Assembly (NCBI RefSeq): GCF_902859705.1
Contig: NZ_CADIJO010000002.1
Coordinates: forward strand, 372,001-436,000
Length of the DNA: 64,000 nucleotides
Source: Achromobacter deleyi
Lineage (GTDB): Bacteria; Pseudomonadota; Gammaproteobacteria; Burkholderiales; Burkholderiaceae_B
Direction of reading: 5' to 3'
Shown here: positions 16,577 through 25,310 of the stretch, one piece after another
Position numbering within the stretch: the stretch's first letter is position 1
Layout of the letters: every line of letters starts with the position of its first letter
The notes under the pieces: generated by a model
The model's database searches: none
Seen by the model: the letters and a program-made list of their open reading frames with translations, nothing else
Told to the model about the DNA's origin: nothing
Made by a program: the position numbers and the translations under genes

Positions 16577-19150
16577 ATGAGCACAGCGACTTCCTCGAAT
16601 TCCATGCAGACCCTGATCGTCATCGGCAACGGCATGGTCGGCCACCACTGCGTCGAGCAGCTGGTGGAACGCGGCGCGCTCGCACGCTGGCGCATCGTGG
16701 TGTTCGGCGAAGAGACCCGCCGCGCCTACGACCGCGTGCATCTGTCGGAATACATCGGCGGACGCGATGCCGAATCCATGGCGATGGGCGAGGCTGCCTT
16801 CTACGAACAGCCGGGCCTGACGCTGCGCCTGGGCACGTCGGTGCTGCGCATCGACCGCCAGCAGCGCCAGGTGGTCACGGCAGATGGCAGCCTTCACTAC
16901 GACAAGCTGGTGCTGGCCACGGGCTCGTACCCCTTCGTGCCGCCGATCGCGGGCGCCGAGGGCGCCTCAAAGCTGGTCTACCGCACGCTGGACGACCTGG
17001 ACCGCATCCGCGAGGCGGCCGATGGCGCGCGCCGTGGCGTGGTGGTGGGCGGCGGCCTGCTGGGGCTGGAAGCGGCCAACGCGCTGAAGTCGCTGGGGCT
17101 GGAGGCGCACGTGGTGGAATTCGCGCCGCGCCTGATGCCGGTGCAGCTGGATGAAGCCGGCGGCGCGGCGCTCAAGGCGCGCATCGAAGCGCTGGGCGTG
17201 GGCGTGCACCTGTCGCGCGCCACCCAGGAAATCAAGGACGGCACGCAGTACCGCTATCGCATGCGTTTTGCCGAAGGCGCGCCGCTGGAAACGGATCTGA
17301 TCGTGTTTTCGGCCGGCATCCGGCCGCAGGATGCGCTGGCGCGCCACGCGGGCCTGGCGGTGGCCGAACGCGGCGGCATCGCGGTGGACGGCCAATGCCG
17401 CAGCAGCGACCCGCACATCTACGCCATCGGCGAATGCGCGGCCGTGAACGGCGCCATCTTCGGCCTGGTGGCGCCGGGCTACCAGATGGCGCGCACCGCG
17501 GCGGCGGACCTGTGCGGCGACGATGCCGCGGCCTTCCAGGGCGCCGACATGTCCACCAAGCTCAAGCTGCTGGGCGTGGACGTGGGCTCGATCGGCGACG
17601 CGCACGGCGTGACGCCGGGTGCGCGCAGCTACCGTTATATCGACGAGGCCGGCGCGTCGTACCGCCGCCTGGTGGTGTCCGAAGACGGCAAGCGCGTGCT
17701 GGGCGCCGTGCTGGTGGGCGACAACAGCTACTACGACACGCTGCTGCAGTACGCACAGAACGGCATCGCCCCGCCCAAGGACCCGGCCAGCCTGATCCTG
17801 CCCCTGGGCCAGGGCGCGCCCGCGCTGGGCGTGGATGCGTTGCCCCTGGCCGCCACCGTCTGTTCGTGCCACAACGTCAGCAAGGGCGCAATCTGCGACG
17901 CGCTGGATGCCGGCTGTTCGGACCTGGGCGGCGTCAAGGCCTGCACCAAGGCGGCTACCGGTTGTGGCGGCTGCTCGGCCTTGCTCAAGCAAGTGGTGGA
18001 GCACGAGCTTGCGCGTCGCGGCGTGGCGGTGGACAAGAGCCTGTGCGAACACTTCGCCCATACCCGCCAGGAGCTGTACGCCATCGTGCGGGTGCAGGGC
18101 ATCGAGTCGTTCGAGGAACTGCTGGCGCGCCACGGCCGTGGCCACGTCGGCTGCGACCTGTGCAAGCCGACGGTAGCGTCGATCCTGGCCTCGTGCTGGA
18201 ACCGGCCGATCCAGGACCCGCATCTGGTGCCGCTGCAGGACACCAACGATACCTTCATGGCCAACATGCAGAAGAACGGCACCTATTCCGTGGTGCCGCG
18301 CATCCCGGGCGGCGAGGTCACGCCTGACGGCCTGATCGCCATCGGCGCCGTGGCCAAGAAGTACCAGCTGTACACCAAGATCACCGGCGGCCAGCGCATC
18401 GACCTGTTCGGCGCGCAGCTGCACGAGCTGCCCGACATCTGGGCCGAGCTGATCGCCGCCGGCTTCGAAACCGGCCACGCCTACGGCAAGTCGACTCGCA
18501 CCGTGAAGTCGTGCGTGGGCAGTACCTGGTGCCGCTACGGCGTGCAGGACAGCGTGGCCATGGCGCTGCGCATCGAAGACCGCTACAAGGGCCTGCGCGC
18601 ACCGCACAAGCTCAAGTTCGCGGTGTCCGGCTGCACCCGCGAATGCGCCGAGGCGCAAAGCAAGGACATCGGCGTCATCGCCACCGAGAACGGCTGGAAC
18701 CTGTACGTGTGCGGCAACGGCGGCATGCGTCCGCGCCACGCCGAACTGTTCGCGCAGGACCTGGACGACGCCACCCTGATCCGCTACATCGACCGCCTGC
18801 TGATGTTCTACATCCGCACCGCCGACAAGCTGCAACGCACCTCGGTGTGGCGCGAGTCGCTCGAAGGCGGGCTGGACTACCTGAAAGCGGTCGTCATCGA
18901 CGACAGCCTGGGCCTGGGCGCCGAACTCGAAGCGCAGATGCAGGCCGTGGTGGACCGCTACGAATGCGAATGGGCCAACGCGCTGTCCGACCCGGAAAAG
19001 CTCAAGCGCTTTCGCACCTTCGTCAACCGCGCGGGGGGCGATCCCGATATCCGCTTCGTGCAGGAGCGCGGCCAGCCGCGCCCCGCGCCCATGGCGCTGG
19101 ACGCCGCCGAGCGTCCACGCGTCATTCCCATCAACGAGGAGATCGCCTGA
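16577..19150 (+). CDS. nirB: NADH-dependent nitrite reductase, large subunit
   Basis: This gene encodes 857 residues from ATG 16577 (a second ATG at 16604 begins the core MQTLIVIGNGMVGHHC). The open frame upstream of 16577 runs through the attenuator and is not coding. Domains: FAD-binding GNGMVGH near 15, NAD-binding VVGGGLLGLEAANAL near 160, a BFD-like [2Fe-2S] region (CSCHNVSKGAICDAL near 430, then CTKAATGCGGC), and the siroheme/[4Fe-4S] half with CVGSTWCRYG near 646 and SGCTRECAEAQSKDIG near 684. It reduces nitrite to ammonium in the cytosol with NADH, the step after nitrate reductase. Its stop overlaps the nirD start (TGATG), so the two are translationally coupled. Confidence 0.96.
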   Translation: MSTATSSNSMQTLIVIGNGMVGHHCVEQLVERGALARWRIVVFGEETRRAYDRVHLSEYIGGRDAESMAMGEAAFYEQPGLTLRLGTSVLRIDRQQRQVVTADGSLHYDKLVLATGSYPFVPPIAGAEGASKLVYRTLDDLDRIREAADGARRGVVVGGGLLGLEAANALKSLGLEAHVVEFAPRLMPVQLDEAGGAALKARIEALGVGVHLSRATQEIKDGTQYRYRMRFAEGAPLETDLIVFSAGIRPQDALARHAGLAVAERGGIAVDGQCRSSDPHIYAIGECAAVNGAIFGLVAPGYQMARTAAADLCGDDAAAFQGADMSTKLKLLGVDVGSIGDAHGVTPGARSYRYIDEAGASYRRLVVSEDGKRVLGAVLVGDNSYYDTLLQYAQNGIAPPKDPASLILPLGQGAPALGVDALPLAATVCSCHNVSKGAICDALDAGCSDLGGVKACTKAATGCGGCSALLKQVVEHELARRGVAVDKSLCEHFAHTRQELYAIVRVQGIESFEELLARHGRGHVGCDLCKPTVASILASCWNRPIQDPHLVPLQDTNDTFMANMQKNGTYSVVPRIPGGEVTPDGLIAIGAVAKKYQLYTKITGGQRIDLFGAQLHELPDIWAELIAAGFETGHAYGKSTRTVKSCVGSTWCRYGVQDSVAMALRIEDRYKGLRAPHKLKFAVSGCTRECAEAQSKDIGVIATENGWNLYVCGNGGMRPRHAELFAQDLDDATLIRYIDRLLMFYIRTADKLQRTSVWRESLEGGLDYLKAVVIDDSLGLGAELEAQMQAVVDRYECEWANALSDPEKLKRFRTFVNRAGGDPDIRFVQERGQPRPAPMALDAAERPRVIPINEEIA

Positions 19151-19563
19151 TGCCCCCGCAAACCGCTGTCCGCGCGGCTGTGCCGACCCTTGACACGTCC
19201 GCGGTGCCGACCCTTGACGACGCCGCATGGAAACCCGCCTGCACGCGCCGCGACCTGGTTGCCCAGTCCGGCGTCGTGGCGCTGGTCGATGGCTGCCAGG
19301 TGGCCGTGTTCTACCTGCCCGATGCCGATGGCCCGACCCTGTACGCCATCGACAACCGCGACCCGAAGTCCGGCGCCAACGTGATCGGCCGCGGCATCGT
19401 GGGCCACCTGGGCGGCGAACTGGTGGTGGCCTCGCCGCTGTACAAGCAGCACTTTCGCCTGCGCGACGGGGCCTGCGTGGAATACCCCGACCAGTCGCTG
19501 CGCGCCTGGCCGGCGCGCTTCAACGGCGACGCGGTGGAAGTCGCGCCGCCTGCGGCGGCATGA
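19150..19563 (+). CDS. nirD: Nitrite reductase small subunit (Rieske-like)
   Basis: This gene encodes 137 residues starting at the ATG that overlaps the nirB stop. The fold is the NirD Rieske-like domain: VALVDGCQVAVFYLPD, LYAIDNRDPKSGANVIGRGI and SPLYKQHFRLRDGACVEYPDQSLRAWPAR. The Rieske Cys/His cluster ligands are absent, as is normal for NirD. An N-terminal extension of about 20 residues contains a short repeat (VPTLDTSAVPTLD), encoded by a near-exact 24-base tandem duplication around 19178-19220. The protein partners NirB. Confidence 0.93.
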   Translation: MPPQTAVRAAVPTLDTSAVPTLDDAAWKPACTRRDLVAQSGVVALVDGCQVAVFYLPDADGPTLYAIDNRDPKSGANVIGRGIVGHLGGELVVASPLYKQHFRLRDGACVEYPDQSLRAWPARFNGDAVEVAPPAAA

Positions 19564-19567
19564 AACG

Positions 19568-20833
19568 ATGGGTTCCTACGCCATGCCCCCCACGCTGCGC
19601 TTTCTGCTTGCCGCCCGCCGCAGCGAACTGCACGGGCTGGAAACGCTGGCCAGCACCTGTGAGCTGGCCACGCGCGTCAGCAAGCTGGCGCACGTGCTGC
19701 AAAAGGAACGCGGCTGCTCCAACCTGTATCTGTGCGGGGGCCAGGATACGCTGCGCCAGACGCTGGCAGGGTTGAGTTCGGACGCCTCTGCCGTCGAAGA
19801 AGAGGTGCGCCGCTTTCTCGACCGGCTCGAACCCGACGTGACGCGCAGCGCCGGCAAGGCACGGCTGCTGAATTGCGTGGCCTATGCGCTGTATCGCCTG
19901 GACGAACTGCCGCGCCTGCGCGGCCGCATCCGCGACCGGCGGGTGGTGGCCGAGGAAGCCGGCGCGGCCTTCACGAAGTTGATCGCCAGCCTGTTCGCGC
20001 TGGTTTTCGAGGCCGCCGATTCGTCGCTGGACGCGGGCGTGACGCAGTTGCTGGTGGCGCTGCTGAACTTCATGCAGGGCAAGGAACTGTGCGGCCAGGA
20101 AAGGGCGCACGGCGTCATGGGCTACACCGCGGGCTTTTTCACCGAGCCGCAAAAGGCCCGCCTGCTGGAACTCGCCGACCTGCAAAAGCGCTGTTTCGAC
20201 GGCTTTGCGCAATGCGCCGCACCCGATGCCCTGGCGGCCTGGGAACAACTGGCGCCCGGCGCCGGCCAGGTACAGCGCCTGCGCGACATGGTGCTGCGCA
20301 CGTCGGACGCCGCCCGCGTGGACGCGGGCCTGGCCGAGGTGTGGTTCGGCGTCTGCACCGAACGCATCGACGCCATGCGCGCGGTGGAAAGCCTGCTGGC
20401 TGAAGCGCTGACGCTGCAATGCCACCGGCGTATCGTCGAGACGCGCGCCGAACTCGACAACCATCGCCTGCTGCTGAACCGCTTCGCCGATCAGGCGCGC
20501 GATGATGCGCCCGCCATGCTGTTCAAGCTGCAAGGCCGCATCCTGGACGTGCCGCCCGAAGACGGCGTGGGCGAGGAAATGGAACGGTCCATCCTGGACC
20601 TGATGCGCGAACAGGCACTGCGCCTGCGGCAATCGGACGATGCGCTGGCGCTGGCGCGCGGCGCGCTGGAAGAGCGCAAGCGGGTGGAACGCGCCAAGTG
20701 GCTGCTGGTCAGCCGCTATGGCGTCAGCGAGCAGGCCGCGCACGACCGCTTGCAGCGCGCCGCGATGGACCAGCGGCGGTCGCTGGACGAGATCGCGCGG
20801 CAGGTGCTGATCGAACTGGAGGCGGCGTCTTGA
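19568..20833 (+). CDS. nasR: NasR-like nitrate-sensing ANTAR antiterminator
   Basis: This gene encodes 421 residues (394-ish in Klebsiella NasR). Residues ~35-300 form a helical NIT nitrate/nitrite-sensing domain (VLQKERGCSNLYL near 45, as in the NIT signature). Residues ~355-415 form an ANTAR RNA-binding domain (ALEERKRVERAKWLLVSRYG, ..AAHDRLQRAAMDQRRSLDEIARQVL). NasR binds nitrate or nitrite and then an RNA hairpin pair in the leader, preventing a terminator from forming. It lies four bases after nirD, so it is made from the operon it should control, an autoregulatory layout. Both divergent leaders here carry matching attenuators. ATG 19583 is an alternative start. Confidence 0.92.
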   Translation: MGSYAMPPTLRFLLAARRSELHGLETLASTCELATRVSKLAHVLQKERGCSNLYLCGGQDTLRQTLAGLSSDASAVEEEVRRFLDRLEPDVTRSAGKARLLNCVAYALYRLDELPRLRGRIRDRRVVAEEAGAAFTKLIASLFALVFEAADSSLDAGVTQLLVALLNFMQGKELCGQERAHGVMGYTAGFFTEPQKARLLELADLQKRCFDGFAQCAAPDALAAWEQLAPGAGQVQRLRDMVLRTSDAARVDAGLAEVWFGVCTERIDAMRAVESLLAEALTLQCHRRIVETRAELDNHRLLLNRFADQARDDAPAMLFKLQGRILDVPPEDGVGEEMERSILDLMREQALRLRQSDDALALARGALEERKRVERAKWLLVSRYGVSEQAAHDRLQRAAMDQRRSLDEIARQVLIELEAAS

Positions 20834-20845
20834 TGGGTTGATCCG

Positions 20846-21658
20846 TCAGCGCGCCGGCACCTCCCACAACGCGTCCGGCAGGAAGCCTTCCTGTTCGCCC
20901 TTCTTGGCATAGCCCAGCGGATTGGCGATGACGCGGCAGCCGTCCTTCACGTAGTCCAGCGCGCAGTGCAGGTGGCCGTGCATCCACACGTCGGTCAGCG
21001 GCAAGAGCGCATCCAACGCATTGCAGAATCCCGCCGTGCCGGGCGTGACGCCATAGCGCGGGTCGGCGCTGGCCAGGGACGGCGCGAAGTGGGTGATGGC
21101 CAGCGTCGGGCCATCGAAGGGCGTGCGCAGCGCGTCTTCCAGCCAGGCCTGACAGGCCAGGCCCTGCTCGCGCATCTGCTCGGCCATGAAGGGCGCGCCG
21201 TGGCGCCGCATCTGCGCCTTTTCCAGGTAGAAGTCCGCCGCGCGAAACGCCTTGCCGCGCTTGTTCAGCGCCTGCGTCAGCGTGTCGCCGGGGGCGGCCA
21301 GCGCGTCGAAGTCGGTCCAGAGCGTGGTGCCCACCAGCCGCACGCCGTCGATCACCCGGGTCTCGCGTTCCAGCCACTGGATGTCCAGCGCATGGCACAG
21401 CGCCTGCAGGCGGTCATGGGTCTCGTCGAAATCCAGGTTGTCGTATTCGTGGTTGCCCGGCACATAGACCACCGGCGTCGGCCAGCCGTTGCGCGGCGAA
21501 TAGGTGCCCAGGCCGAAGTCGTCAGTGGTCAGCCTGGACCGCTGCTGATAGGAACCGATGTCGCCCGCCAGCACCAGCAGGTCGGCCCCCGGGGTGGGGG
21601 ACGCAACAAACGTGGGGTTGTTCTCCAGGTGCAGATCGGACAGCAATTGAATTTTCAT
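20846..21658 (-). CDS. Calcineurin-like metallophosphoesterase
   Basis: This gene encodes 270 residues from ATG 21658; an in-frame extension to 21691 would run into the operator region. The metallophosphoesterase motifs are in order: IQLLSDLHLE (D-x-H, residues 7-9), VLAGDIGS (GD), YVPGNHEYDN (GNHE), ITHFAP and MHGHLH (GHxH). It is expected to bind two metal ions. Its substrate is unknown; relatives include 3',5'-cyclic AMP phosphodiesterase-like proteins. It is cytosolic, with no signal. It is convergent with nasR and diverges from the MarR-GNAT gene, so it may be under the same double operator at 21679-21713. Confidence 0.9.
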   Translation of the reverse strand: MKIQLLSDLHLENNPTFVASPTPGADLLVLAGDIGSYQQRSRLTTDDFGLGTYSPRNGWPTPVVYVPGNHEYDNLDFDETHDRLQALCHALDIQWLERETRVIDGVRLVGTTLWTDFDALAAPGDTLTQALNKRGKAFRAADFYLEKAQMRRHGAPFMAEQMREQGLACQAWLEDALRTPFDGPTLAITHFAPSLASADPRYGVTPGTAGFCNALDALLPLTDVWMHGHLHCALDYVKDGCRVIANPLGYAKKGEQEGFLPDALWEVPAR

Positions 21659-21669
21659 GGGCCGGGGGC

Positions 21670-21698
21670 TTGTTTTGGTTGCGACACGCAAGTATATT
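21670..21698 (+). promoter_or_regulatory. Sigma-70 promoter of the MarR-GNAT gene
   Basis: TTGTTT at 21670-21675 and TATATT at 21693-21698 are separated by 17 bases. The predicted start is about 25 bases before the ATG at 21731. The -10 lies exactly between two palindromic operator copies. Confidence 0.7.
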
Positions 21699-21713
21699 GG
21701 TTGCGACCCGCAA
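21679..21713. promoter_or_regulatory. Double MarR-type operator
   Basis: Two copies of the palindrome TTGCG-N3-CGCAA (21679-21691 and 21701-21713) have centres 22 bp apart, about two helical turns, on the same face. They bracket the -10 element of the rightward promoter and sit in the spacer of the divergent gene. They look like an operator for cooperative binding of two dimers, with autorepression as the simplest function. Confidence 0.75.
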
Positions 21714-21730
21714 CTTCAGGACGCGCCATC

Positions 21731-22708
21731 ATGGATGTTATCGACTTTCCCGCCCGATCCCGTGACCAGACCATCCGCGACCTGCGGGAATTCTCCCGCA
21801 AGCTGGTGCGCGAGCTGGGTTTCATGCGCGCGTCGCTGGCCGACAGCGACCTGGCGCCGTCCGCCGTGCACGCCATCATCGAGATCGGCCTGCAACCCGG
21901 CATCCAGGCGCGCGACCTGGCGCTGATCCTGCGGCTGGACAAATCCAACACCAGCCGCCAGGTGGCCAAGCTGGAAGCGGCCGGCCTGGTCAGCCGCGAA
22001 ACCGACAGCGGCGACGCCCGCGCCTCGCGCCTGTCGCTGACCCCGGCCGGGGTCGAGCTGCGCAAGCGCATCGACCAGTTCGCCACCGACCAGGTGTCCA
22101 AGGCGCTGCGCCAGCTGGCGCCGCACGACCAGGAAGCGCTGATCCGCTACCTGTCGCTGTATGCCGACGCGCTGGCCCGCGAGAACCCCAACACCCGCGC
22201 CGCCCAGGCCGCCGAGGCCATCGACGCGCAGATCCAGGAAGGCTACGCGCCCGGCTGCATCGGCGACGTGGCCAGCCTGCATGCCCGCTACTACGCGCAG
22301 GCCGCCGGCTTCGGCGTGGTGTTCGAACGCCTGGTGGCCACGGGGCTGGCCGCCTTCGCCGAAGCGCTGCCCGCGCCCGGCAAGAACCTGTGGCGCTACA
22401 CCGACGGCACCCGCACGCTGGCCTCGATCGCCATCGACAGCGACCCGGCCGCGCGCACCGCGCACCTGCGCTGGTTCATCGTCGACGAATCGCTGCGCGG
22501 CATGGGCGTGGGGCGTGCGTTGCTGGCGCGCGCGCTGCGTTTTGCCGACACGCTCGATGTTGACGAAACGTATCTGTGGACCTTCAAGGGACTGGACGCC
22601 GCGCGGCACCTGTACGAGTCCGCCGGCTTCGTGCTGACCGACGAAGCCGAGGGCACGCAATGGGGCGGCGTGGTGGTCGAGCAGCGCTTCAGCCGACCCG
22701 CGCGCTGA
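21731..22708 (+). CDS. MarR-type winged helix fused to GNAT acetyltransferase
   Basis: This gene encodes 325 residues. Residues ~10-150 form a MarR domain: ELGFMRASLADSDLAPSAVH, then GIQARDLALILRLDKSNTSR as recognition helix, RETDSGDARASRLSLTPAG as wing. Residues ~180-320 form a GNAT domain with AHLRWFIVDESLRGMGVGRALLARAL, which contains the acetyl-CoA pyrophosphate loop R/Q-x-x-G-x-G/A as RGMGVG. MarR-GNAT fusions are known and are usually autoregulated; the acetyl acceptor is generally unknown. A well-formed promoter and twin palindromes lie upstream. The neighbouring divergent phosphoesterase is probably co-regulated. Confidence 0.9.
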   Translation: MDVIDFPARSRDQTIRDLREFSRKLVRELGFMRASLADSDLAPSAVHAIIEIGLQPGIQARDLALILRLDKSNTSRQVAKLEAAGLVSRETDSGDARASRLSLTPAGVELRKRIDQFATDQVSKALRQLAPHDQEALIRYLSLYADALARENPNTRAAQAAEAIDAQIQEGYAPGCIGDVASLHARYYAQAAGFGVVFERLVATGLAAFAEALPAPGKNLWRYTDGTRTLASIAIDSDPAARTAHLRWFIVDESLRGMGVGRALLARALRFADTLDVDETYLWTFKGLDAARHLYESAGFVLTDEAEGTQWGGVVVEQRFSRPAR

Positions 22709-22727
22709 CGCATCTGGACACACTAAA

Positions 22728-22752
22728 GGGCCGCGCAAACCTGCCGCGGCCC
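22728..22752 (+). terminator. GC hairpin after the MarR-GNAT gene
   Basis: GGGCCGCG (22728-22735) and CGCGGCCC (22745-22752) pair over eight bases with a nine-base loop, 20 bases after the stop. No strong T-tract follows, so termination efficiency is doubtful. Confidence 0.5.
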
Positions 22753-22863
22753 GCTTGAACACGCCACCTTTCACGGCGCTGTCACTTCACGTTCCTAGAC
22801 TCGCTGGGGTCTTGCCGGTACTGCCCGGCAAGGTCGGTCTCTCCCTTTCTGAAGAACCTCCCC

Positions 22864-23028
22864 ATGCCCTCCAAGCGTCTTGCAAGAAGCCTTGCCGCGG
22901 TCCTGCTCGCGGCCGCCACGCTCACCGCCTGTGGCGGTGACGATTCCTCCGATGATGATCCCGCGCAGCCTACGCCGCCGGTGACCGAACAGCCCAAGCC
23001 CGCGCCCCAGCTGCGCTGCGCACCGTAA
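22864..23028 (+). CDS. Small lipoprotein upstream of phospholipase C, probably frameshifted
   Basis: This gene encodes 54 residues as it stands. It has a basic start (MPSKRLARS), a hydrophobic stretch and a lipobox LTAC, then GGDDSSDDDPAQPTPPVTEQ, an acidic and proline-rich linker. The frame ends early after a CTGCG-CTGCG direct repeat (23011-23020). Deleting one five-base copy lets the frame continue as QLRTVSGGCAVLNDPEYT and stop at TGA 23067-23069, overlapping the phospholipase ATG (TGATG). So the intact form is probably about 66 residues and translationally coupled to the phospholipase. The duplication may be replication slippage. Its function is unknown; the N-terminal linker resembles that of the lipoprotein at 31135-32451. 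Confidence 0.7.
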   Translation: MPSKRLARSLAAVLLAAATLTACGGDDSSDDDPAQPTPPVTEQPKPAPQLRCAP

Positions 23029-23068
23029 GCGGCGGTTGCGCCGTCCTCAACGATCCCGAGTACACCTG

Positions 23069-25309
23069 ATGACTACCCGCCGCAATTTTCTGCAGACCGC
23101 CACGGGCGCGGGCTTTGCCGCCGCTGCCCTGGCCGCCTTTCCGCCCAGCATCCGCCGCGCGCTCGCCATCCCCGCCAACAACGCCACCGGCACCATCAAG
23201 GACGTCGAGCATGTGATCATCCTGATGCAGGAGAATCGCTCGTTCGACCACTACTTCGGCACGCTCAAGGGCGTGCGCGGCTTTGGCGACCGCATCACCA
23301 TTCCGCTGGCCAATGGCCGCAAGGTCTGGCAGCAGCAGCGCAGCAACGGCGCCGTGCTGACGCCTTTCCATCTGGATGGCAGCGCCAACAACGCGCAGCG
23401 CGCCAACGGCACGCCGCATAGCTGGAACGACAGCCAGAACGCCTGGGACCACGGCCGCATGGCCAAGTGGCCCACGTACAAGACCGACATCTCGATGGGC
23501 TACTTCAAAGAGCGCGAGATTCCGTTCCAGTTCGCGCTGGCCAACGCCTTCACGCTGTGCGACGCCTATCACTGCGCGATGCACACCGGCACCGACGCCA
23601 ACCGCTCGTTCCACCTGACCGGCACCAACGGCGCCACGGCTACCAACACCGCCTTCGTCAACAACGAATGGGACTGGATCGACGGCCTGCCGGCCGGCGT
23701 CAACAAGGGCTACACCTGGAAGACCTACGCCGAGCGCCTGGAAGCGGCCGGCGTCAGCTGGATCTCGTACCAGAACATGCCCGACGAATGGGGCGACAAC
23801 ATGCTGGGTGCGTTCCGCCAGTTCCGCCAGGCCAACATCGCCTCGGGCTTTCCGGTGTCCAGCGGCGGCTCGCCCGGTTCGCCGTACGCCAACACCGGCC
23901 AGGCGCTGCCGTACAAGGCCTACGATCCGGCCACCGACAACGCGGCCAATCCGCTCTACAAGGGCATTGCCAACACGCTGCCGGGCACGGCGCCCGAGCA
24001 GTATCTGGATGCCTTCAAGCGCGATATCCGCGAAGGCAGGCTGCCGCAGGTCTGCTGGATGAACGCGCCGTCGATCTATTGCGAACACCCCGACCCGTCC
24101 AGCCCGGTGCAGGGCGCCTGGTTCCTGCAAGAGGTGCTGGACGCGCTGACCGCCGTGCCCGAGGTCTGGAGCAAGACGGTGCTGCTGATCAACTTCGACG
24201 AGAACGACGGCTACTTCGACCACGTGCCGTCGCCGTCCGCCCCGGCGCCGGCAGGCGGCGGCGCCTTCGCGGGCAAGACGACGCTGTCCTCGGCCGACAT
24301 GGCGTTCGAATACTTCAACCACCCCGCGCCCACCGGCAGCACCAGCCAGCCCGCCCGGGACGGCCGCGTGTACGGCCCGGGCCCGCGCGTGCCGATGTAC
24401 GTGATTTCGCCCTGGAGCCGCGGCGGCTGGGTCAATTCGCAAGTGTTCGACCACACCTCGGTGCTGCGCTTCCTGGAAGCGCGCTTCGGTGTGGCCGAGC
24501 CCAACATCAGTCCGTTCCGCCGCGCCATCTGCGGCGACCTGACCAGCGCCTTCAATTTCAAGACGCCCAACACGGAATCGCTGCCGACCCTGGCCGGACG
24601 CGCCACCCGCAGCGCGGCGGACCAGTTGCGTACCGCGCAGGAAGCGCTGCCGCAGATGCCGTTGCCCACCGACATGCAGCTGCCGATCCAGGCCAGCGGC
24701 ACGCGGCCGTCACGCGCCTTGCCGTATGAACTGCACACCAGCGCCCGCTGCGACGCGGCCGGCACGGTGCAGCTGGTGTTCGCCAATACCGGCACGCAGG
24801 GCGCGGTGTTCCACGTGTACGACCGTTACCACCTGGACCGCCTGCCGCGCCGTTATGCGGTCGAGCCGGGCAAGACCCTGGACGACACCTGGAACGTGCT
24901 GGCCGACAACCTGGGCATGTACGACCTGTGGGTGCTGGGCCCCAACGGCTACCTGCGCCATTTCAAGGGCGACACCAACCGCATCACGGATAGCGGTTCG
25001 TTGCCCGAGATCCGCGTCTGCTACGACATCGCCAATGGCGAGGTCTACACCGAACTGCTGAACACCGGCGGCAAGGCCTGCACCTTCACCATCACGCCGG
25101 TGGCGTACCGGCAGGACGGCCCCTGGCCGCAGTCGGTGCAGGGCGGCGGCAAGGCGTCGATGAACTGGGCGCTGGCCGCCAGCGGGCAGTGGTACGACTT
25201 CGCCGTCACGTGTTCCAGCGACCCGGCGTTCTATCGCCGTTTCGCCGGCCGCGTGGAAACCGGCGCGCACACGGTCAGCGATCCGGCCATGGGCGTGGTG
25301 GCGGCGTAA
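23069..25309 (+). CDS. Tat-exported phosphocholine-specific phospholipase C
   Basis: This gene encodes 746 residues, typical for bacterial acid-phosphatase-superfamily phospholipases C (PlcH/PlcN). A twin-arginine signal TTRRNFLQTATGAGFAAAAL occupies the N-terminus. The phosphoesterase domain carries VIILMQENRSFDHYFGTL near 55 (metal and nucleophile region), DENDGYFDHVPSP near 378, and the C-terminal domains (from ~550) are the beta-rich repeats common in this family (VQLVFANTGTQGAVFHVYDRY, MYDLWVLGPNGYLRHF). It is expected in the periplasm or outside the cell, splitting phosphatidylcholine or sphingomyelin to phosphocholine. It may serve phosphate or choline supply and is a possible virulence factor. 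I see no Pho box in the short upstream spacer. Confidence 0.92.
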   Translation: MTTRRNFLQTATGAGFAAAALAAFPPSIRRALAIPANNATGTIKDVEHVIILMQENRSFDHYFGTLKGVRGFGDRITIPLANGRKVWQQQRSNGAVLTPFHLDGSANNAQRANGTPHSWNDSQNAWDHGRMAKWPTYKTDISMGYFKEREIPFQFALANAFTLCDAYHCAMHTGTDANRSFHLTGTNGATATNTAFVNNEWDWIDGLPAGVNKGYTWKTYAERLEAAGVSWISYQNMPDEWGDNMLGAFRQFRQANIASGFPVSSGGSPGSPYANTGQALPYKAYDPATDNAANPLYKGIANTLPGTAPEQYLDAFKRDIREGRLPQVCWMNAPSIYCEHPDPSSPVQGAWFLQEVLDALTAVPEVWSKTVLLINFDENDGYFDHVPSPSAPAPAGGGAFAGKTTLSSADMAFEYFNHPAPTGSTSQPARDGRVYGPGPRVPMYVISPWSRGGWVNSQVFDHTSVLRFLEARFGVAEPNISPFRRAICGDLTSAFNFKTPNTESLPTLAGRATRSAADQLRTAQEALPQMPLPTDMQLPIQASGTRPSRALPYELHTSARCDAAGTVQLVFANTGTQGAVFHVYDRYHLDRLPRRYAVEPGKTLDDTWNVLADNLGMYDLWVLGPNGYLRHFKGDTNRITDSGSLPEIRVCYDIANGEVYTELLNTGGKACTFTITPVAYRQDGPWPQSVQGGGKASMNWALAASGQWYDFAVTCSSDPAFYRRFAGRVETGAHTVSDPAMGVVAA

Positions 25310-25310
25310 C

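Noticed and set aside
16967-19228. Long minus-strand frame opposite nirB
   Set aside because: Product is low-complexity (runs of His, Gln, Arg, Ala, Val) and nirB is unambiguous.
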